Below are positions 23,034-36,600 of a DNA stretch of 64,000 nt, one piece after another. Positions within the stretch are counted from its first letter, which is position 1. Every line of letters begins with the position of its first letter. The notes below the pieces were generated by a model. The model was given only the letters and a program-made list of their open reading frames with translations. It did not search any database and had not been told where the DNA came from. The position numbers were made by a program, and so were the translations under genes. Origin of the DNA: Sambucus nigra (Eukaryota; Streptophyta; Magnoliopsida; Dipsacales; Adoxaceae); contig OX422211.1 in the NCBI GenBank assembly GCA_949130495.1, forward strand, positions 396,239,049 through 396,303,048. Reading direction: 5' to 3'.

Positions 23034-26000
23034 TCAGGTTCTAGTGTCCTTTAGGATCTGTGCGGCTTATTATGCTTTCAGCGCTGCATTGTTTGATATA
23101 GAGCACTATGTTTAGGATTTTTGGTTTCTATGGTGAGATTTCGTTCTCCAGCTATAACGTATTTATATTAGTGAATTATAATTGTGTTCGAACGTGTTCG
23201 TGTGATGAGCAATGAAGGATGTAAGACGAGGGTCGTTAGGCGGACATCAGGAGGCAAAGCTCAGTCGAGGTTGTAAAGTTTATTCGAGGATGATAACCGT
23301 AGTCGACGTCACCCCTATTAGGGAATGAGAGGCTAGGACTGTGAAGAACCCTAGGACGCGGCCTACAAATTTGAAGTACTACTATAGTCGAAAGTGAGGA
23401 CAAATTTGACCCACCCAACATGGTGCGCTTGTGGGAGGGTCGAAAGGTAAAATTGAGGAGAGTCATCAGCGGATATTCTTGACATGAGAGAATTGTGTGT
23501 GTTACCCAACGAAGGCAATATATTCAAAGGATTAGAAATATAGTGGAGTCTGGTTAACTAGAAGTGAAAATTTGGGATAAGATTTTTCTTGACTCAGGGG
23601 AGAAAAGTTATAATAGTGGGAGTCAACCACCACCATTAGTAGTGAAAATGTTGCGTCAATGAAAGGACCTTAAGTACAATTTAACCCACATTATTTCATC
23701 AGTTGTTCAGGATAAGATATGAACGTCGTGCTAAACCCATTACGGAAGGGCCGGACAAAGGTCCATTTGTAAATGGATTTAGACTTTTAGCAAATTTTTT
23801 ATCAGCGAGAGTGGATACCAATGGTAGAGAAGATTTCAAGTGGGAAATCGACTCGTGAGGAAAGATTAACAACACTTAAAGAGAATTTGGTTGGATAGCC
23901 GATCCATATCGTGACAATGTCGCGCGTCGTCCGAAGAGATATTAACGCTCTTATGAAGGGAGCTAACATAATCGGAAGACTTATTGGAAAGTGAGTCTAG
24001 ATGAAAAGTTGTTAGTAAAACACCGCAGGGGGAGACCCATCGGGGGGCTGATTTAAATGATTCGGATGTCAAAATTCTTACCAAGCGATGGTGAATTCAG
24101 TAAGGGTTATTAAAGCCAGTAGCACGTTCCTTAGGGCCAACAAAGCTAACGGAACAACGGGGGTAGCCACCAGGAATTGAGCATACCAAAGTCCAAGAAG
24201 GACAATCCTAATATGGTTAGTATGACAGGTGATAATTTGATCATGTCTAGAGGTATTTTGTGGAAAGTGATTCACATGTGTTAACGTTTTCCTGAAGTGA
24301 GTAAAGGGAGAAGAGTAGGATGTATAGTAAAGGACAACGATTAAAGTAGTTTTTGTTTTGGTTTGGACAAACGTGTTACGTTAGGGGACCATTTGTGCAG
24401 TCAAGATGATTGGTAAGGTAGGAGTATGAGTTTTATCCTCAGAGGATGAGGCGTGTTTTATGTGACACAAGCGAGTCACTATATTTTGTTCATTGCTAGA
24501 TTAGCATGTGAGACGAGTTAGTGCGTATAACTATAAACATTATTATTATGTGAATATTTTCCCTAGTGTAACGAGATTATCCCTAGTGCTATCCGCGGAG
24601 GATAAATGGATGTATTAATAGTGTTATATACTTTATTAAGATTACTCATTTTAGTGATGTGATAAACGAGTATGATATTGTCTTGGTTACAACTTTATAG
24701 TAATAGGTAGTACGATAGTAGGCAGTTATTGCAAGGCTATCGAAATAGTTGCATTAGTGCAACATGTTTTGTTCTGGCGAGGCCTCACCTACGAGAGGGT
24801 CGAACTCGCACTTATATTTTCTATTCTAGAAACTTGGGACGGGATTGTGGGCTCGAGATATTCGATCCCGGTGTGTGTAGGGACTTTTTTGTTAAGATTA
24901 AATATGTATTGGGATTACTGTTGAGCAAAAATATTTAACTCATTATTATGTTTAGCGCTCAGGACTTGGTTATAGAAGAGCGCATTGATATATCTATCCT
25001 TTAGAGATGTGAGAGTTAAGAGTTATACCCATATGTTTGGGGACATGATTTTGAGAATCCCGATGGTATGTATTCGAGGTTTATGGAATGTGATTACCAC
25101 CAATGCAAAATGATAGTGCAATTGACGAAATGTTCTTTGTTAAGTGTAATTACGGGAAGAGATGTAACTTTTTTGTCAAGAGACGGAATAAAGTGGTACA
25201 TGCTATGGATGGAGGGCCTAACGGATTTTGATAACCGACAATGCTAGGTAGTAATGTATCGGGGGGTTCCTTGTTTGTATTTCACATTGAGAGACATCCC
25301 ACACATGAAACTTAGCGTAAGGTTGGAAGTAGGAAGATGTTTGGTCATTAGTCTATGAGTTTAGTAACTCGGTCGTAATAGGAGCAGGTAATGATATCTG
25401 TAAATTGGTAGTTGAATTATGAATTAAGGCTAGTGGAGTCGGTTAGTTAGTAATAAAGCATTGAAAGTTTTGTCTTATCACCACGAGTTGAGGGGTGGAA
25501 CGATGATGAAGAGGATTTAAAATTTCAATTTCTAGGGTAATTGAGAGTACCCAAGTGTTGTAAGCACGTTGTGATCACAAGGAAAAGAAAGAATTGGGTG
25601 TTATGTGTGAAGCATATGTGATGTTTACGGTAGTATGCACGGTTCATAGGGTGTGTGGGCATCCTGGTTAGCTGATGTTAGAATCGTCCGAGTTGTAGGA
25701 ATGTGGGAATAGACGTGTGGAATAAGTGTTTGTGGGATTAACATAACGAAGTGGAAGTGGTAGGGCGGATTGTGCGCCGTGTGAAAGATGATAAATCCAT
25801 ATATTTGTATTCAGAGTAGCACACCAAATCTGGTTGGAAAGCGGTGGGAAGCCACTTAAAAAGAGGTATTCCTTGTGAAGGGTAGAATTCAAATTATTAT
25901 GGAGAACACTCAGAGCGGAATTGGAATTAGTCCAATGTTGAGAGCGACTGACGCGTACAAAGAGTGAAGATGTTAGTATGATATAAAAAGGTCTGGAAGT

Positions 26001-27359
26001 GCACATCGTGGAGAAAAATGCATGGGTCGGAACTTTTAGTATTCACAAAGAAAAGAAGGGAAGTATTAAGTGTCACTTAATGTGGGACATAACAAGTAGA
26101 AGTCGATGTCGAGCAGGAAATATTGAGTAGTCTCCGCGGGTACCACTCATAAATAGAAATCGGCTGGAACAAGAGGAACAACCAAAGAATTTTGGGGCTA
26201 TCAACAATTCCTATAATGTAAGAGGCCAGTAAAGTCGGTAAAGTTTCTTGGATGAGTTGACAACCTCAAAGTAATATGAAGAGTTCCTTCGAACGTGTGG
26301 AACAAGATGCCGGAGAAGGAAGTGATTGACATTCCTTTAGGGTGAGTTACAATATTAGCTAGTGTGCCCCAGTCTTCCTTTAAAAGGGAGAATCACGTCG
26401 GTATATGTTCCTACACAGTATTTTTTCTGAATTAGGATAAGATTTTTTAATCCCACCTTTAATATGGGATTTCAGGAAGCAACGGGGATATCATTTCATT
26501 TTAAGCAGGTTGTATCATCCATAATTCGGGGAGTACGCGAGCGGTGATTAACCATTACTGGAGCAGTGTGAAAGAAATTTTGGGTTCATTGTGATCATTT
26601 CTTTTCCACAGTGGTTATAGCTAGCAAGTGGAGTATAGTACGATAATTGGGGGAGGATATTACCTAATGGTAGGGTTACGTGGGAGCACTCGTAGCTGTT
26701 TATTGTGAACAAGATGCTTATTGAGGATTTGGTGTGGGAAAAACCCTAACTTTTCTTACTCTGAATGTTAAGAGATGGGCGGATAATCAGAATTTTGGAT
26801 TGGGTGAGTTAGAGTCTGACGACTGTGGTGGAATTCCACGACTATTTAGGCGAACAAAAATGGTCAGATGTTCGTATGGTTTCTCTCAGAATGGGAGTTT
26901 TGTGCTTAGATAAATCCGAGTGGTTCTCAGGTAGTGAGGTGCGGCCTCCCAATGATATTGAAATAATAAGTAATTAATATTGTATAGGCATGTCTTATGC
27001 AATTGTTGTTGGTTAAAAGCACAATGAGAAGTGTCTTTAATGAGAGTGCTAAACAAGCTTGCTCTGAGGCGGGGGCTATAGTGATTGAGCGCTTTACTAT
27101 GTAGATAGTTTGCGTACTGATAAGGTATCCAGAATCTTTATTACAAGATGAGACGACTAGTATTTATTTATTTTGTCGTATAGAGCATTGAAAATTTACT
27201 TTAGTTATATTTATTCAAGAGAATTTTATTTTATTAAATTGATGAGATTGAGATTTGTAGTTCTCTTTCGATGTTGTGGGAATTAGATACTTTATACCTT
27301 ATTACAGATGATACAAGGTAGGCCTCATTTTCCGAATTTAGGGACGAAATTCCGTTATT

Positions 27360-27369
27360 AGGGGGGAAG
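27360..27369 (+). other. Polypurine tract before LTR2
   Basis: AGGGGGGAAG, then TA, then the LTR TG. Identical to the tracts at 38356 and 48590. Confidence 0.85.
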
Positions 27370-27371
27370 TA

Positions 27372-29586
27372 TGTAATACCCCATATTTTTATGGCTTTTA
27401 AATTTAGGGATTTATTAAATTTAATTGAGATAAATTAATTTAATATTAATTCGGAAATTTGTTTTAAATGTTACTAGCGTGACGAGAGTTAGTAACTATT
27501 GGAAAATTGTTGATTTTTTAAATGTTACTTATTGAGTAGAGTAATATGTAGGATTAAATTTATTAAAATTGTCATGAGGGAATAATATGATAATTATGGA
27601 AATTAAGTCGGGACGCACTTGTGTCGTGTCGGGACTAAATTATTATTATTAAATTGAATAAATTATAAGTCACCCGTATGGTCATTTCGAGTGCACCAAT
27701 GTGTCCGGAAGGGTCTAGATAGTCAGAAAAGTGTACCCGAGGGTTTAGTTTGGGTCTCGGGATGTTTTTAGGCCTAACAGGTAACCCGGGAGGGCATTTT
27801 GATAATTTTCTATTTTTGGCCTTTAATAATGACGAAAATCATTACGATTATATCAGATGGAGTGCCAGGGAAGTTAGGGTTCTTAGAACCAAAAGTGAAG
27901 GAGGCCATAGGAAGAAGAAGGGAAAAACCTTTCCAAGTGTTCAAGGCCAAGAACCACCAAGCTTGCACCCCCACCACCACCAAAACGTAGATCGGAAGAA
28001 GAGGACTACTACGATACCAATTAGAGTCATCGAATCAGACCTTTAATTCTCAGGCAAGTATCTATCTTGCTTTATCTGTAGTTAATGTTTCAATCATGTT
28101 AGTCTAGGGTTGTTTAGAACTTGTTTCATGATAGAAAGTATAGTTTTGAGACTTAAGATCACATGTTATAGAAGAAGTAATCATATTCAGGATATCTAAA
28201 TCGCATGTAGAGGATAAACCACGAATTTGTATGGATTTTGAAGTTGAAAATCTGGAAAAGAATTGGATGAATTGAAAGAAAAAGAAAAATTAGGGTTCTT
28301 GATGTTTAGGAAATTTTTACCCATTAAATTGTTATAATTGATGAATTAGGACATATCTTACGTAGAAAATCATGTGTTTAGGTATATAGTACTTGTAGTA
28401 ACGTTGGTTGGGAGTTTGGGAATGATATATGGAGATTTGGTTGAGGTTGGAGAGGCAAACCCCTAACTGGGTAAATGCAGTTTTCATCATAACTGCTTGA
28501 TCGATCGATCGACCCAAGAACATCGATCGATTGATGATAGTTCGATCGACCCCATTTCCTCGATCGATCGACCCCTCCTGGAAAACTGCATTTTCCCCTT
28601 ATGTTGGCTTAATCCGATTAAAATGCATAGTAACCCTTGATTATTATTGTTAGAGCATAATGGGATATAAATAGGACCAGTAGGGTCTAAGTAAACTCCG
28701 TTGAGTGAGAACTTAATGTAGTATGAAATTAAGGGTTAATGGGGAGTCATTCATACATGTGAAGTCATGCGTACGTTTAATAAAAGGTCGAGACTTATAA
28801 GGAAGTTAGACTATAAGGTAAGTGAGAGTGCCTACTGAAATTATACTTAGGGAGATAGAATACTTCGAGAGATGAGAAGTAGGTATGGAGTAACTTATAT
28901 ATATGAGAAAAAAAGTGACAAATCTGTTATGCGAGATAATCAAGTGAAAATGTGCTAACTGCGGATAATTATAATTATGGGTTGTGGGCGCACCTAATTT
29001 AGAAATGTGAATATTTATATATATGACTGTGTGATTGTGCATATTATATATCTGTGTAAAATCATACCCGGGATACTTGCTATCACAGGGGGTTTCCGCG
29101 TCGGGACGGTCTTATCTCGATTGGACCTTTATGGGGGATATTGACTCGTACCCTAGAAGATAGTATCCTCGATACAAGCTATCCGAAAATGATAGTCATA
29201 TGTTCTAAGAAATGTGAGGGTATGTGCTGACCTCTTAGGACCCGAAACTATGCTTCGCCTCCATTTGTTTGTGTATTGTGTTAATACAGTTCGAGAGCGA
29301 TTCCGGACTAGTATTTCCCTTATTTTATGTGATACAGGGACTTGATAGCAAAGTATGCTATCACACTAGGTTTTATGTGGGGTGCCGTTAGTATATATAT
29401 TATATGTGTGACTAATATATATACGTATATCTATATGGGAACTTTCTACTGTGCGTATAAGTAGATAAGTTATGAATAAATGCTTTAATTTTATTACAAG
29501 CATTCGGGAACTTTATAAGGGAAATGAGTTGTTCTAAATAACGTAGAAATATTGAAGAGAATGATTTCCTAAAGTAAATATCATAA
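27372..29586 (+). repeat. Element B LTR2, first part
   Basis: Matches LTR1 from its start up to ...AAATATCATAA. Element C is inserted there. The LTR resumes at 43451. Confidence 0.95.
29582..29586. repeat. TSD of element C, left copy (CATAA)
   Basis: CATAA precedes TGTAATACCTCG. The second copy is at 43446-43450. In LTR1 and LTR3 the same place reads CATAACCTC without an insertion. Confidence 0.9.
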
Positions 29587-30500
29587 TGTAATACCTCGTA
29601 TTTTTATGGATTTTAAATTTGGGGATTTATTAAATTTAAATTGAGATATTTATTTAATATTAATTCGAAAAATCATTTAAATACTTACTAGCGTGATGAG
29701 AGTTAGTAATTATTTGAATTGTGTTGTAAATTACTTTATGGGTAAAGTAAGGGGTGTATTTTTATTTAGTAAAATTATCACGAGAATCTAATTTGATAAT
29801 TTTGGAAATTTATCGGGACGCGCCTGTGTCTTGTTGAGATTTAAATTTGAACTATTAAAAGTTAATAAATTATAAGTCACCCGTATGGTCATTTTGAGTA
29901 CGTCAATGTGTCCGGAAGGGTCGAGATAGTCAAAATAATTTACCTAGGGGTTTATTTTGGGTCTCGGGCGTTTTTAGGCCTAAGTAACATCCCGGGAGTA
30001 CGTTTTGGACATTTTACATTTTTGGGCATGAAAACCCACGAAAATTCTAAGTGTATATCAGATGGTAGGAGTCATCTTCTAAGGTTAGAACATCCATAAA
30101 CTAAAGACGGTCATTGGAGAGGAAGAGGAGAATCTTTCCAAGGAGTTCAAGGCTAAGAACTCCACCGTTTGCACCATCGTCACCGCCAAATGTTAGATTG
30201 CGCAACGAGGAACACCACCACACCAATCTCTCCACAAAATCTGAACGTAGAATTCCCAGGCTAGTATCTATCTTGCTCTATTTCAGTTAATGCTTCATTA
30301 ATATTAGTCTAGGATTGATTGGGACTAGTTTTTGTGAAAGAAAAACCAATTTTGGAGACTTGGATTTGCATGATGTATAGGTTAGAGATGTATTCTGGAA
30401 ACCAAACTCACATGTAGAGGTTGAACCACGAAATTGCAGTGAATTAAGAGTATGAAATCTGGTAAAAGAATGGGAAGAAACTAAACAAAGAAAGTGTTAG

Positions 30501-30505
30501 GGTTC
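30501..30505. repeat. TSD of element D, left copy (GGTTC)
   Basis: GGTTC precedes the D LTR. The second copy is at 41356-41360. The empty site in the B LTRs reads TAGGGTTCTTGA. Confidence 0.95.
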
Positions 30506-31607
30506 TGTAATACCCCGTATTTTTGACTATATTTATTTTGGGATTAATTAATTAAATTGCGTATTAATTGGAAATTAATCCGGGTTATAAATACTAATGA
30601 GATGCGAATTGGTATTTGATTATGTGCATATATGATTATATATGTATTTGGTATTATAAAATTTGTCGTGAGATTTATATACGGCATTTTAGAAATTTTG
30701 TTGAGACGCGTGGGACCGCCACGTCACGGTATAATACTTTGTTAATAAAAGTGAATTTAAAATCTATAATCCGTATGGTCGTTTTGAGTGCGCCAACGCG
30801 TCCGGAAGGGTCGAGATAGTCAGAAAACACTAGCCGGGGGTATAGTTTGGGTCCCGGGGTATTTTTAGGCCATACCGGTAACTTAAAGGGTATTTTAGTA
30901 ATTAGGTATTTTTGGGTAATTAAAAGTGACGAAAATTGAGAGTTGTAATCTGATAAGGAATTGACCCCAACCAACCCTTATTAACCCCACAAGCTACGGA
31001 GGTTTATTAAATCAGGTTTTCATAAGTTTCCCCAAAGCAAACCCTAGCCACCATAGCTTTTTGGAGAAGAAAGCTTCGAGAAGGAGAGAGAGAGAGAGGA
31101 AACTCTGCAGAAACTTCATCAAACCAACACCAAATCCGGAATCAACCAAGGCAAGTGACTTTATTTCATTTAATTTCTGAGAATGTTTCCTCCATGTTAG
31201 AAAATTCAGATTTATGGTTTCTCCTTGAAGAAAATATGAAAACCCATGTAGTTTCAATCATAGGAATTGAGAAATTGTGAAGAGAAATGCATGTAGTATG
31301 TTAGGTAGATGATTTCCCTTATAATAATTGTGATTTTAAGGAAGAAAAACGAAATAAATTCTGGGATTTGATGATGATATAAACCTAGGGTTCATGTTCT
31401 AGAGATACTGGGAAAAGTGTAGAGATTTGTAAATTTGGTTGATGTTATGATGATTTAATCCTTGAAAACATGTTAGGAGATGATGTAAATATGTTTAGGA
31501 TGAATTAAAGACCCTAAAACGTTATTTGGATGAACTTGGGAAGAGATAAAATTGTTGGAAATGGTGAAAAACGATTTCTGGAAAAATCTGGGCCGAAACT
31601 GGCCACT

Positions 31608-31872
31608 CGTTAGAAGCAGCCCCCAGGTCGTTCGAACGAGCTCGTTCGAACGAGCTCGTTCGAATGAGCTTCTAACGAGTTGACCAGTCGTTATTAACGA
31701 GTAGGGATTTTCGTTCGATATCTCGTTCGAACGAGATATCGTTAGAAGGGTCAGTTCGTTCGAACGAACTGGGACCTCGTTCGAACAGCCTCGTTCGAAC
31801 GAGACTTCTAACGACCTGACAGTCCAAACTCGTTCGAAGCCTCGTTCGAACGAGACTTCTAACGAGTTGACA
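31608..31872 (+). repeat. TTCGAA palindrome array in D 5' LTR
   Basis: Nine TTCGAA hexamers, mostly as CTCGTTCGAACGAG, are interleaved with GTTAGAAG and its inverse CTTCTAAC. The 3' LTR (39468-39718) has eight, lacking one 14-bp unit. The array lies about 120 bp upstream of the TATA-like sequence. Confidence 0.9.
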
Positions 31873-31996
31873 GTTTGACCCTTTTTGGACTGTTTTGATT
31901 TTTGGAGCCCCTTAAACTTGTTCGAGGATTTAGATGACCTTCCTTTATTGATGTAAGGTTAGATTTGGGACTTTTGGATTATTGAGAGGAGTAAAC

Positions 31997-32002
31997 TATA
32001 TA
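31997..32002 (+). promoter_or_regulatory. Weak TATA-like sequence in D LTR
   Basis: AACTATATACGAG at the position equivalent to TATAAATA in the B LTRs, relative to the palindrome array. The transcription start is not shown by the sequence. Confidence 0.35.
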
Positions 32003-33509
32003 CGAGAGTTATATTCAAAGAACCATTTGGGTTGAGACGTGAGTGTCTACTACGATGTAAGGATGAATTATAGCGCGTATAATTACAAACCAGAATAGCA
32101 TGAACTGTGATAACTTTAGTTAGTACGAAAGTGCAATATGTACTACGATTAAAATATGGTATTACTAAGACATGTGTTTACTTAGTATTAGTATATGGAT
32201 TGTTTGTATGACATACCTACCATACTTGCTATCACGGGAGGTTGCGTTCGCTTAGGACCCTCTAATCCTTGTGTGCCTACGGGGGGGATATAGACTGGTA
32301 CCTTGATGAACATAGGTCATAGAAAGACTTATTGTGATATTAATAAGTCCGCTGACCATGGGAGCGTAGGTATGTGCGTGACCCATGTGATGGTGACTGT
32401 GTTCGCCTCCACTATTTGTGATTTGTGTTATCTGAACTATTCCTGAGAGATTCGGAATATGTGATCCTTATGTACGTGATGTACCGGGATGGATAGCAGA
32501 GTATGTGTGCACCATAGCTTAGATTGCGGGGTGCTTGTATCGTATATTTATGATGTGAATAATATACTTTAAATTAATGGAAATCCTCATATTAATGTTG
32601 TAAAAATATTACGGTATTGTTTCGAGATATAAAATGAGTTAGCTGATAGTTATATCAATGGCATAGTTAGTAACTGAGTTTACGTTAAACCTCTATTATA
32701 TTACGAGCGTTGTTATGTTAAATTAACCGAGTAAAATGGGTAGAACCTTTGGTAGTCTAGCTAGTTACGTTGTCACTTAGCTAGTGGAAAGGGTAGTTAT
32801 AGATGGGTACTTACGTGAGGAGTGCACAGTTAGACGAGAGGTGAGAATGTCATGCGAGTGTACGTCCTAACATGTACTTTGCATTTAATATTTTAAATGT
32901 TTTTAAAGCACTTGCAGGTTTTTAAAATATAACTCCATATTCGGGCTCTGACCCGTTTGCTGTTCAAATCTCTTTTTCTTTGTAAAATCATTTTAGGTGC
33001 CCAGCCACAAGGACACCAAGCATAGGATACTCATTCAGGTGACGAGCTGTAGCTGCTTGTGGAAGCTACAGGGATTTGCATGTAGACGCTTCTATCTTTT
33101 GGATTCCAGAGTCACATCTATCCGTTGTAGGGCATGTTGCCCATTTCTATTTAGAGACATCTTTTATACTTCAGTTTTCAGACTTTAGCACGTTTTATTA
33201 TTGTTTCAGTTCATTTATTTCAGTTATGGGATTGTAGTGAGGGGTTTCCTCCAGACTTTATTTACTCTATTGTGATGGTTATTCGTTTTACTTCAGTATG
33301 GTGAATGATGTTATTTATTTCTTCATTACACTTGTTGCATGTTAATCAGACTTAAGTTAAAATTTGGCAACTTGCTTTTTAAATACTAGGTGGTTAGATA
33401 TAATAAAATGTTTTCGACAGTGATGCTATTAACTGAGCCAACTTGGCATTTTGAATTAATTTTATAAAGGAGTAGCTACCCGGTGTTTAATTAGTCGGGG
33501 TGTCACAGG

Positions 33510-33521
33510 TGGTATCAGAGC
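33510..33521 (+). other. Element D primer-binding site
   Basis: TGGTATCAGAGC is a 12-base match to the complement of the plant initiator-Met tRNA 3' end. It begins two bases after the LTR. ATCAGGTT follows; its CAGGTT could extend pairing if the AT is bulged. Confidence 0.9.
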
Positions 33522-33690
33522 ATCAGGTTCTAGTGTCCTTTAGGATCTGTACGGCTATTATGTTTCCGCTATGTTTTCTTTGATATAGAGCCCTATATTT
33601 TAGGACTGTTGTATTCTTTTGTGTATGCTTCGATCTTCAGCTAATTTAAGTTTATAAACCGTGAACTTATAAACTTTGTTCTTATTTCAG

Positions 33691-36600
33691 ATGCCTCCAC
33701 GACGTGCACGACGAGTTCCCAGGAATGCAGTGCCCGAACCCCAGCCCGCTTCAGTTCAGGGCATGTTGAGCGCCGCTGAGGTTGCAGCTATAGTAGCTCA
33801 AGCGGTGAATGCCGCGATTGCCGTTGTTCAGCAGGCACCACCACAGGTGACGGTTGCCGCGCCAGTACAGGTTAATGCATTCCCGTCTGCTTGGGAGCGT
33901 GTACGTGACGCTTTTCAGAAAGCGCATCCGCCAGAGTTTGCAGGTAGCTCAGACGTGGTAGTCTCGAGCCAATGGAGGAAGGACATACAGAGGCATTTGA
34001 GGATGCATGAGTGCACTGACGTTCAGAAACAGGTGCTAGCTACTTTCAAGCTAGTGGGATCTGCACTACAGTGGTGGGAGTCTATCACCACTGCGGAGGA
34101 GAGGGATACCCTCACGATTCAGGAGTTCTGGGTGCGGTTCGACCGCAAGTATTTTCCGTCCGCAGTTCATACAGAGATGAGGAGGAAACTGATGAGTTTG
34201 AAGCAAGAGGGCAAGACAGTGGCCGAATATGAGGCCGAGTTCACTAACCTGTTGAATATCGTTCCAGACGAGATTCCAACAGAGAAGAAGAAGATAGAGA
34301 AGTTCACCGACGGGTTAAATTGGAGGATCCGTCAGCATCTACTAGGGAACCTATCGTTGGCCACGTATTCTGATGTGGTTAACGCTGCATTGTTGCACTG
34401 CCAGGACCACCGTTTTCACATGGTCGAGGGCAAGCGGTCAGGGGAGTCTAGCCATCAGGGCAGGACTGGAGGACATGGTGCTAGCGGGGCACAGACCGGT
34501 CAGGGGCAGAGACAGACTGAGCAGGGTACCCAGCAGGGGGACAATAAGAGGTTCCGGTCAGGGAACTACAGGCAGGGACAGGGAGGTTTCCGCCAGGGCC
34601 ATCAGGGTCCAAACGGCCATCAGGGCCAGCAGGGGCAGAATGGGCAGCAGTTCCATCAGGGCCAGCAGGGCCAAGGGAGGAATGGTAATGGCCACCAGGG
34701 CCGGGGAAAGCAGGGTCAGAGGGGAGGGAACTTCCCAGGGAAGTGCTTCACTTGTGGCAAGACTGGCCATAAGAAGCAGGATTGTCCTGATAGGGGCAGG
34801 GCCCCACAGCAGCAGCAGCAGGGTGCTCGCCAGGAGCCACAGAGACCTATGTTTCCCGCCGCTCTTCCTGCACCGCCACAGATGGCAGCATTGCCACCCA
34901 TCCCAGCAGTCCCAGCTCAGCAGGGGCAACTACAGTATGGACGTGTCTACAACATTCACCAGGCTGCAGTTCCACAGGCACCGCCCGCGATCGAGGGTAC
35001 GTTTCCTATCCATGGCACTATGGGTCGGGTGTTATTTGATACGGGTGCTACACACTGTTTTATTGCTACACACTTCGTGAAAGCTTTAGGATTGTTAGCT
35101 ACGGCAGAGAGCACAGTGACGTGTGTCGACTCACCATTAGGGAGTGGGTCACTTATTTTCTTTATATGCCGGGGAGTGGGGGTAGAGGTTGGTGGTTTGG
35201 TATTACCTGCGGACATGTTAGTGTTAGACATGCATGTTCACGATGTGATCATCGGTATGGATTGGCTCGTAGCATATAGGGCCATGATTGATTGCTTCAG
35301 CGGGAGCATTGTTTTTGCCATTCCGGGGCAAGAGATGTTTATAGTGGCGATGCCTCGCCCAGAGGGAGGATCGACCGCTCATCTGTACTATATAGAGGAG
35401 GATACCTCTAAGGAGGTTGTGATTCCTTTGGATTCGATCCCGGTTGTCAGGGAGTATTCAGATGTGTTTCAGGAGATACCAGGCTTACCACCCAGTCGAG
35501 AGATAGATTTCGTTATTGATTTGCTACCGGGTACGAGACCTATAGCACGTGCACCGTACCGTATGGCTCCAGCTGAGATGCGAGAGCTACGGGATCAGAT
35601 AGAGCAGCTGTTAGGGCAGGGCTTTATTCGCAGGAGTACCTCACCTTGGGGCGCTCCAGTTTTGTTTGTGAAGAAGAGGGATGGTTCACTGAGATTGTGC
35701 GTGGACTACCGAGAGTTGAATAAGGTTACGATACGGAATAAGTATCCGTTGCCTCGAATCGATGACTTATTCGACCAGTTGAGAGGAGCTTCTTTCTTCT
35801 CGAAGATTGACTTGAGGTCAGGATACCATCAGTTGCGTATCAGGGAGGAGGATGTCTCGAAGACTGCGTTCTTGCCGAGATATGGTTCTTATGAGTTTCG
35901 GGTTATGCCTTTCGGCTTGACCAATGCTCCAGCAGTGTTTATGGACTTGATGAACAGGGTGTTCAGAGATTTCCTCGATCAGTTTGTCATTGTCTTCATT
36001 GATGACATTCTGGTCTACTCTCAGACAGAGGAGGAGCACGCCGAGCATTTGAGGCAGGTTTTGCAGACACTTCGTCAGAACGAGCTGTATGCAAAATATG
36101 AGAAGTGCGGGTTTTGGCTGAAGGAGGTCCAGTTCTTGGGTCACATTATTTCCTACCAGGGAATATCTGTCGATCCGGGGAAGGTGTCAGCGGTGAGGGA
36201 GTGGGGACATCCCACGACACCAACAGAGATTCGTAGTTTCTTGGGCTTAGCAGGATACTACAGGAGGTTTATTCGGGGTTTCTCGGAGATAGCAGGTCCT
36301 TTGACACATCTTACTCGTAAGGGTGTGCCATATATCTGGAGTGATGCCTGTCAGTTGGCATTCGATGAGTTGAAGGACAAATTGACCTCAGCACCTGTGT
36401 TAGCATTGCCGAGACCGGGAGTTGAGTATTTGGTTTACACCGATGCATCTTTGCAAGGGCTTGGAGGTGTTTTGCAGCAGGAGAGACAGGCCATAGCTTA
36501 TGCTTCCCGTAAGCTTAAGCCTCATGAGAAGAATTACCCCACACATGATTTGGAGTTGGCGGCAGTGGTATTTGCCTTACGGATTTGGAGGCACTATCTT

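Larger units (their letters stand above)
23020..27371 (+). pseudogene. Element B interior 1, degenerate gag-pol
   Basis: All frames are closed (longest about 110 codons). PBS TGGTATCAGAG at 23022 lacks the following C. An integrase relic at about 26400-26690 shows, through frame changes, a DKIF...GFQEATG block and an LYHP-like block. These correspond to SDRDKIF...FQEAMGT and [11 protein letters not shown] in D, and a degraded WE.YLP follows. A possible gag relic lies at about 23810-23990. The end GGGACGAAATTCCGTTATTA plus AGGGGGGAAG matches D. At 4.35 kb it is about 0.5 kb shorter than the interior of D. No RT could be traced. Confidence 0.7.
30506..33507 (+). repeat. Element D 5' LTR
   Basis: TGTAATACCCCG ... 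GTGTCACA, 3002 bp. Includes the TTCGAA array (31608-31872), a weak TATATAC at 31997, a GTGAGT near 32040, TTTTAG/GTGCCCAGCCACA near 32994, and AG-rich (GA)n near 31083. Confidence 0.97.

Noticed and set aside
23020..27371. INT1 as a novel non-retroviral cargo
   Set aside because: Integrase remnants (a FQEATG block and a YHP-like block) and the PPT-side sequence show it is decayed gag-pol.
32997..33188. 63-codon frame in both D LTRs (also 40845-41036)
   Set aside because: Non-ATG start, and identical only because the LTRs are nearly identical. It overlaps the conserved GTGCCCAGCCAC block, a likelier cause of conservation.
33676..33690. Earlier start of the D polyprotein at 33676
   Set aside because: The codon there is TTG. 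The first in-frame ATG is at 33691 and fits the usual basic Gag N-terminus.
34373..35231. Several open frames of 60-235 codons on both strands over the gag of D
   Set aside because: Shadows of the GC-richer, Gln/Gly-repeat-rich gag-pol frame.
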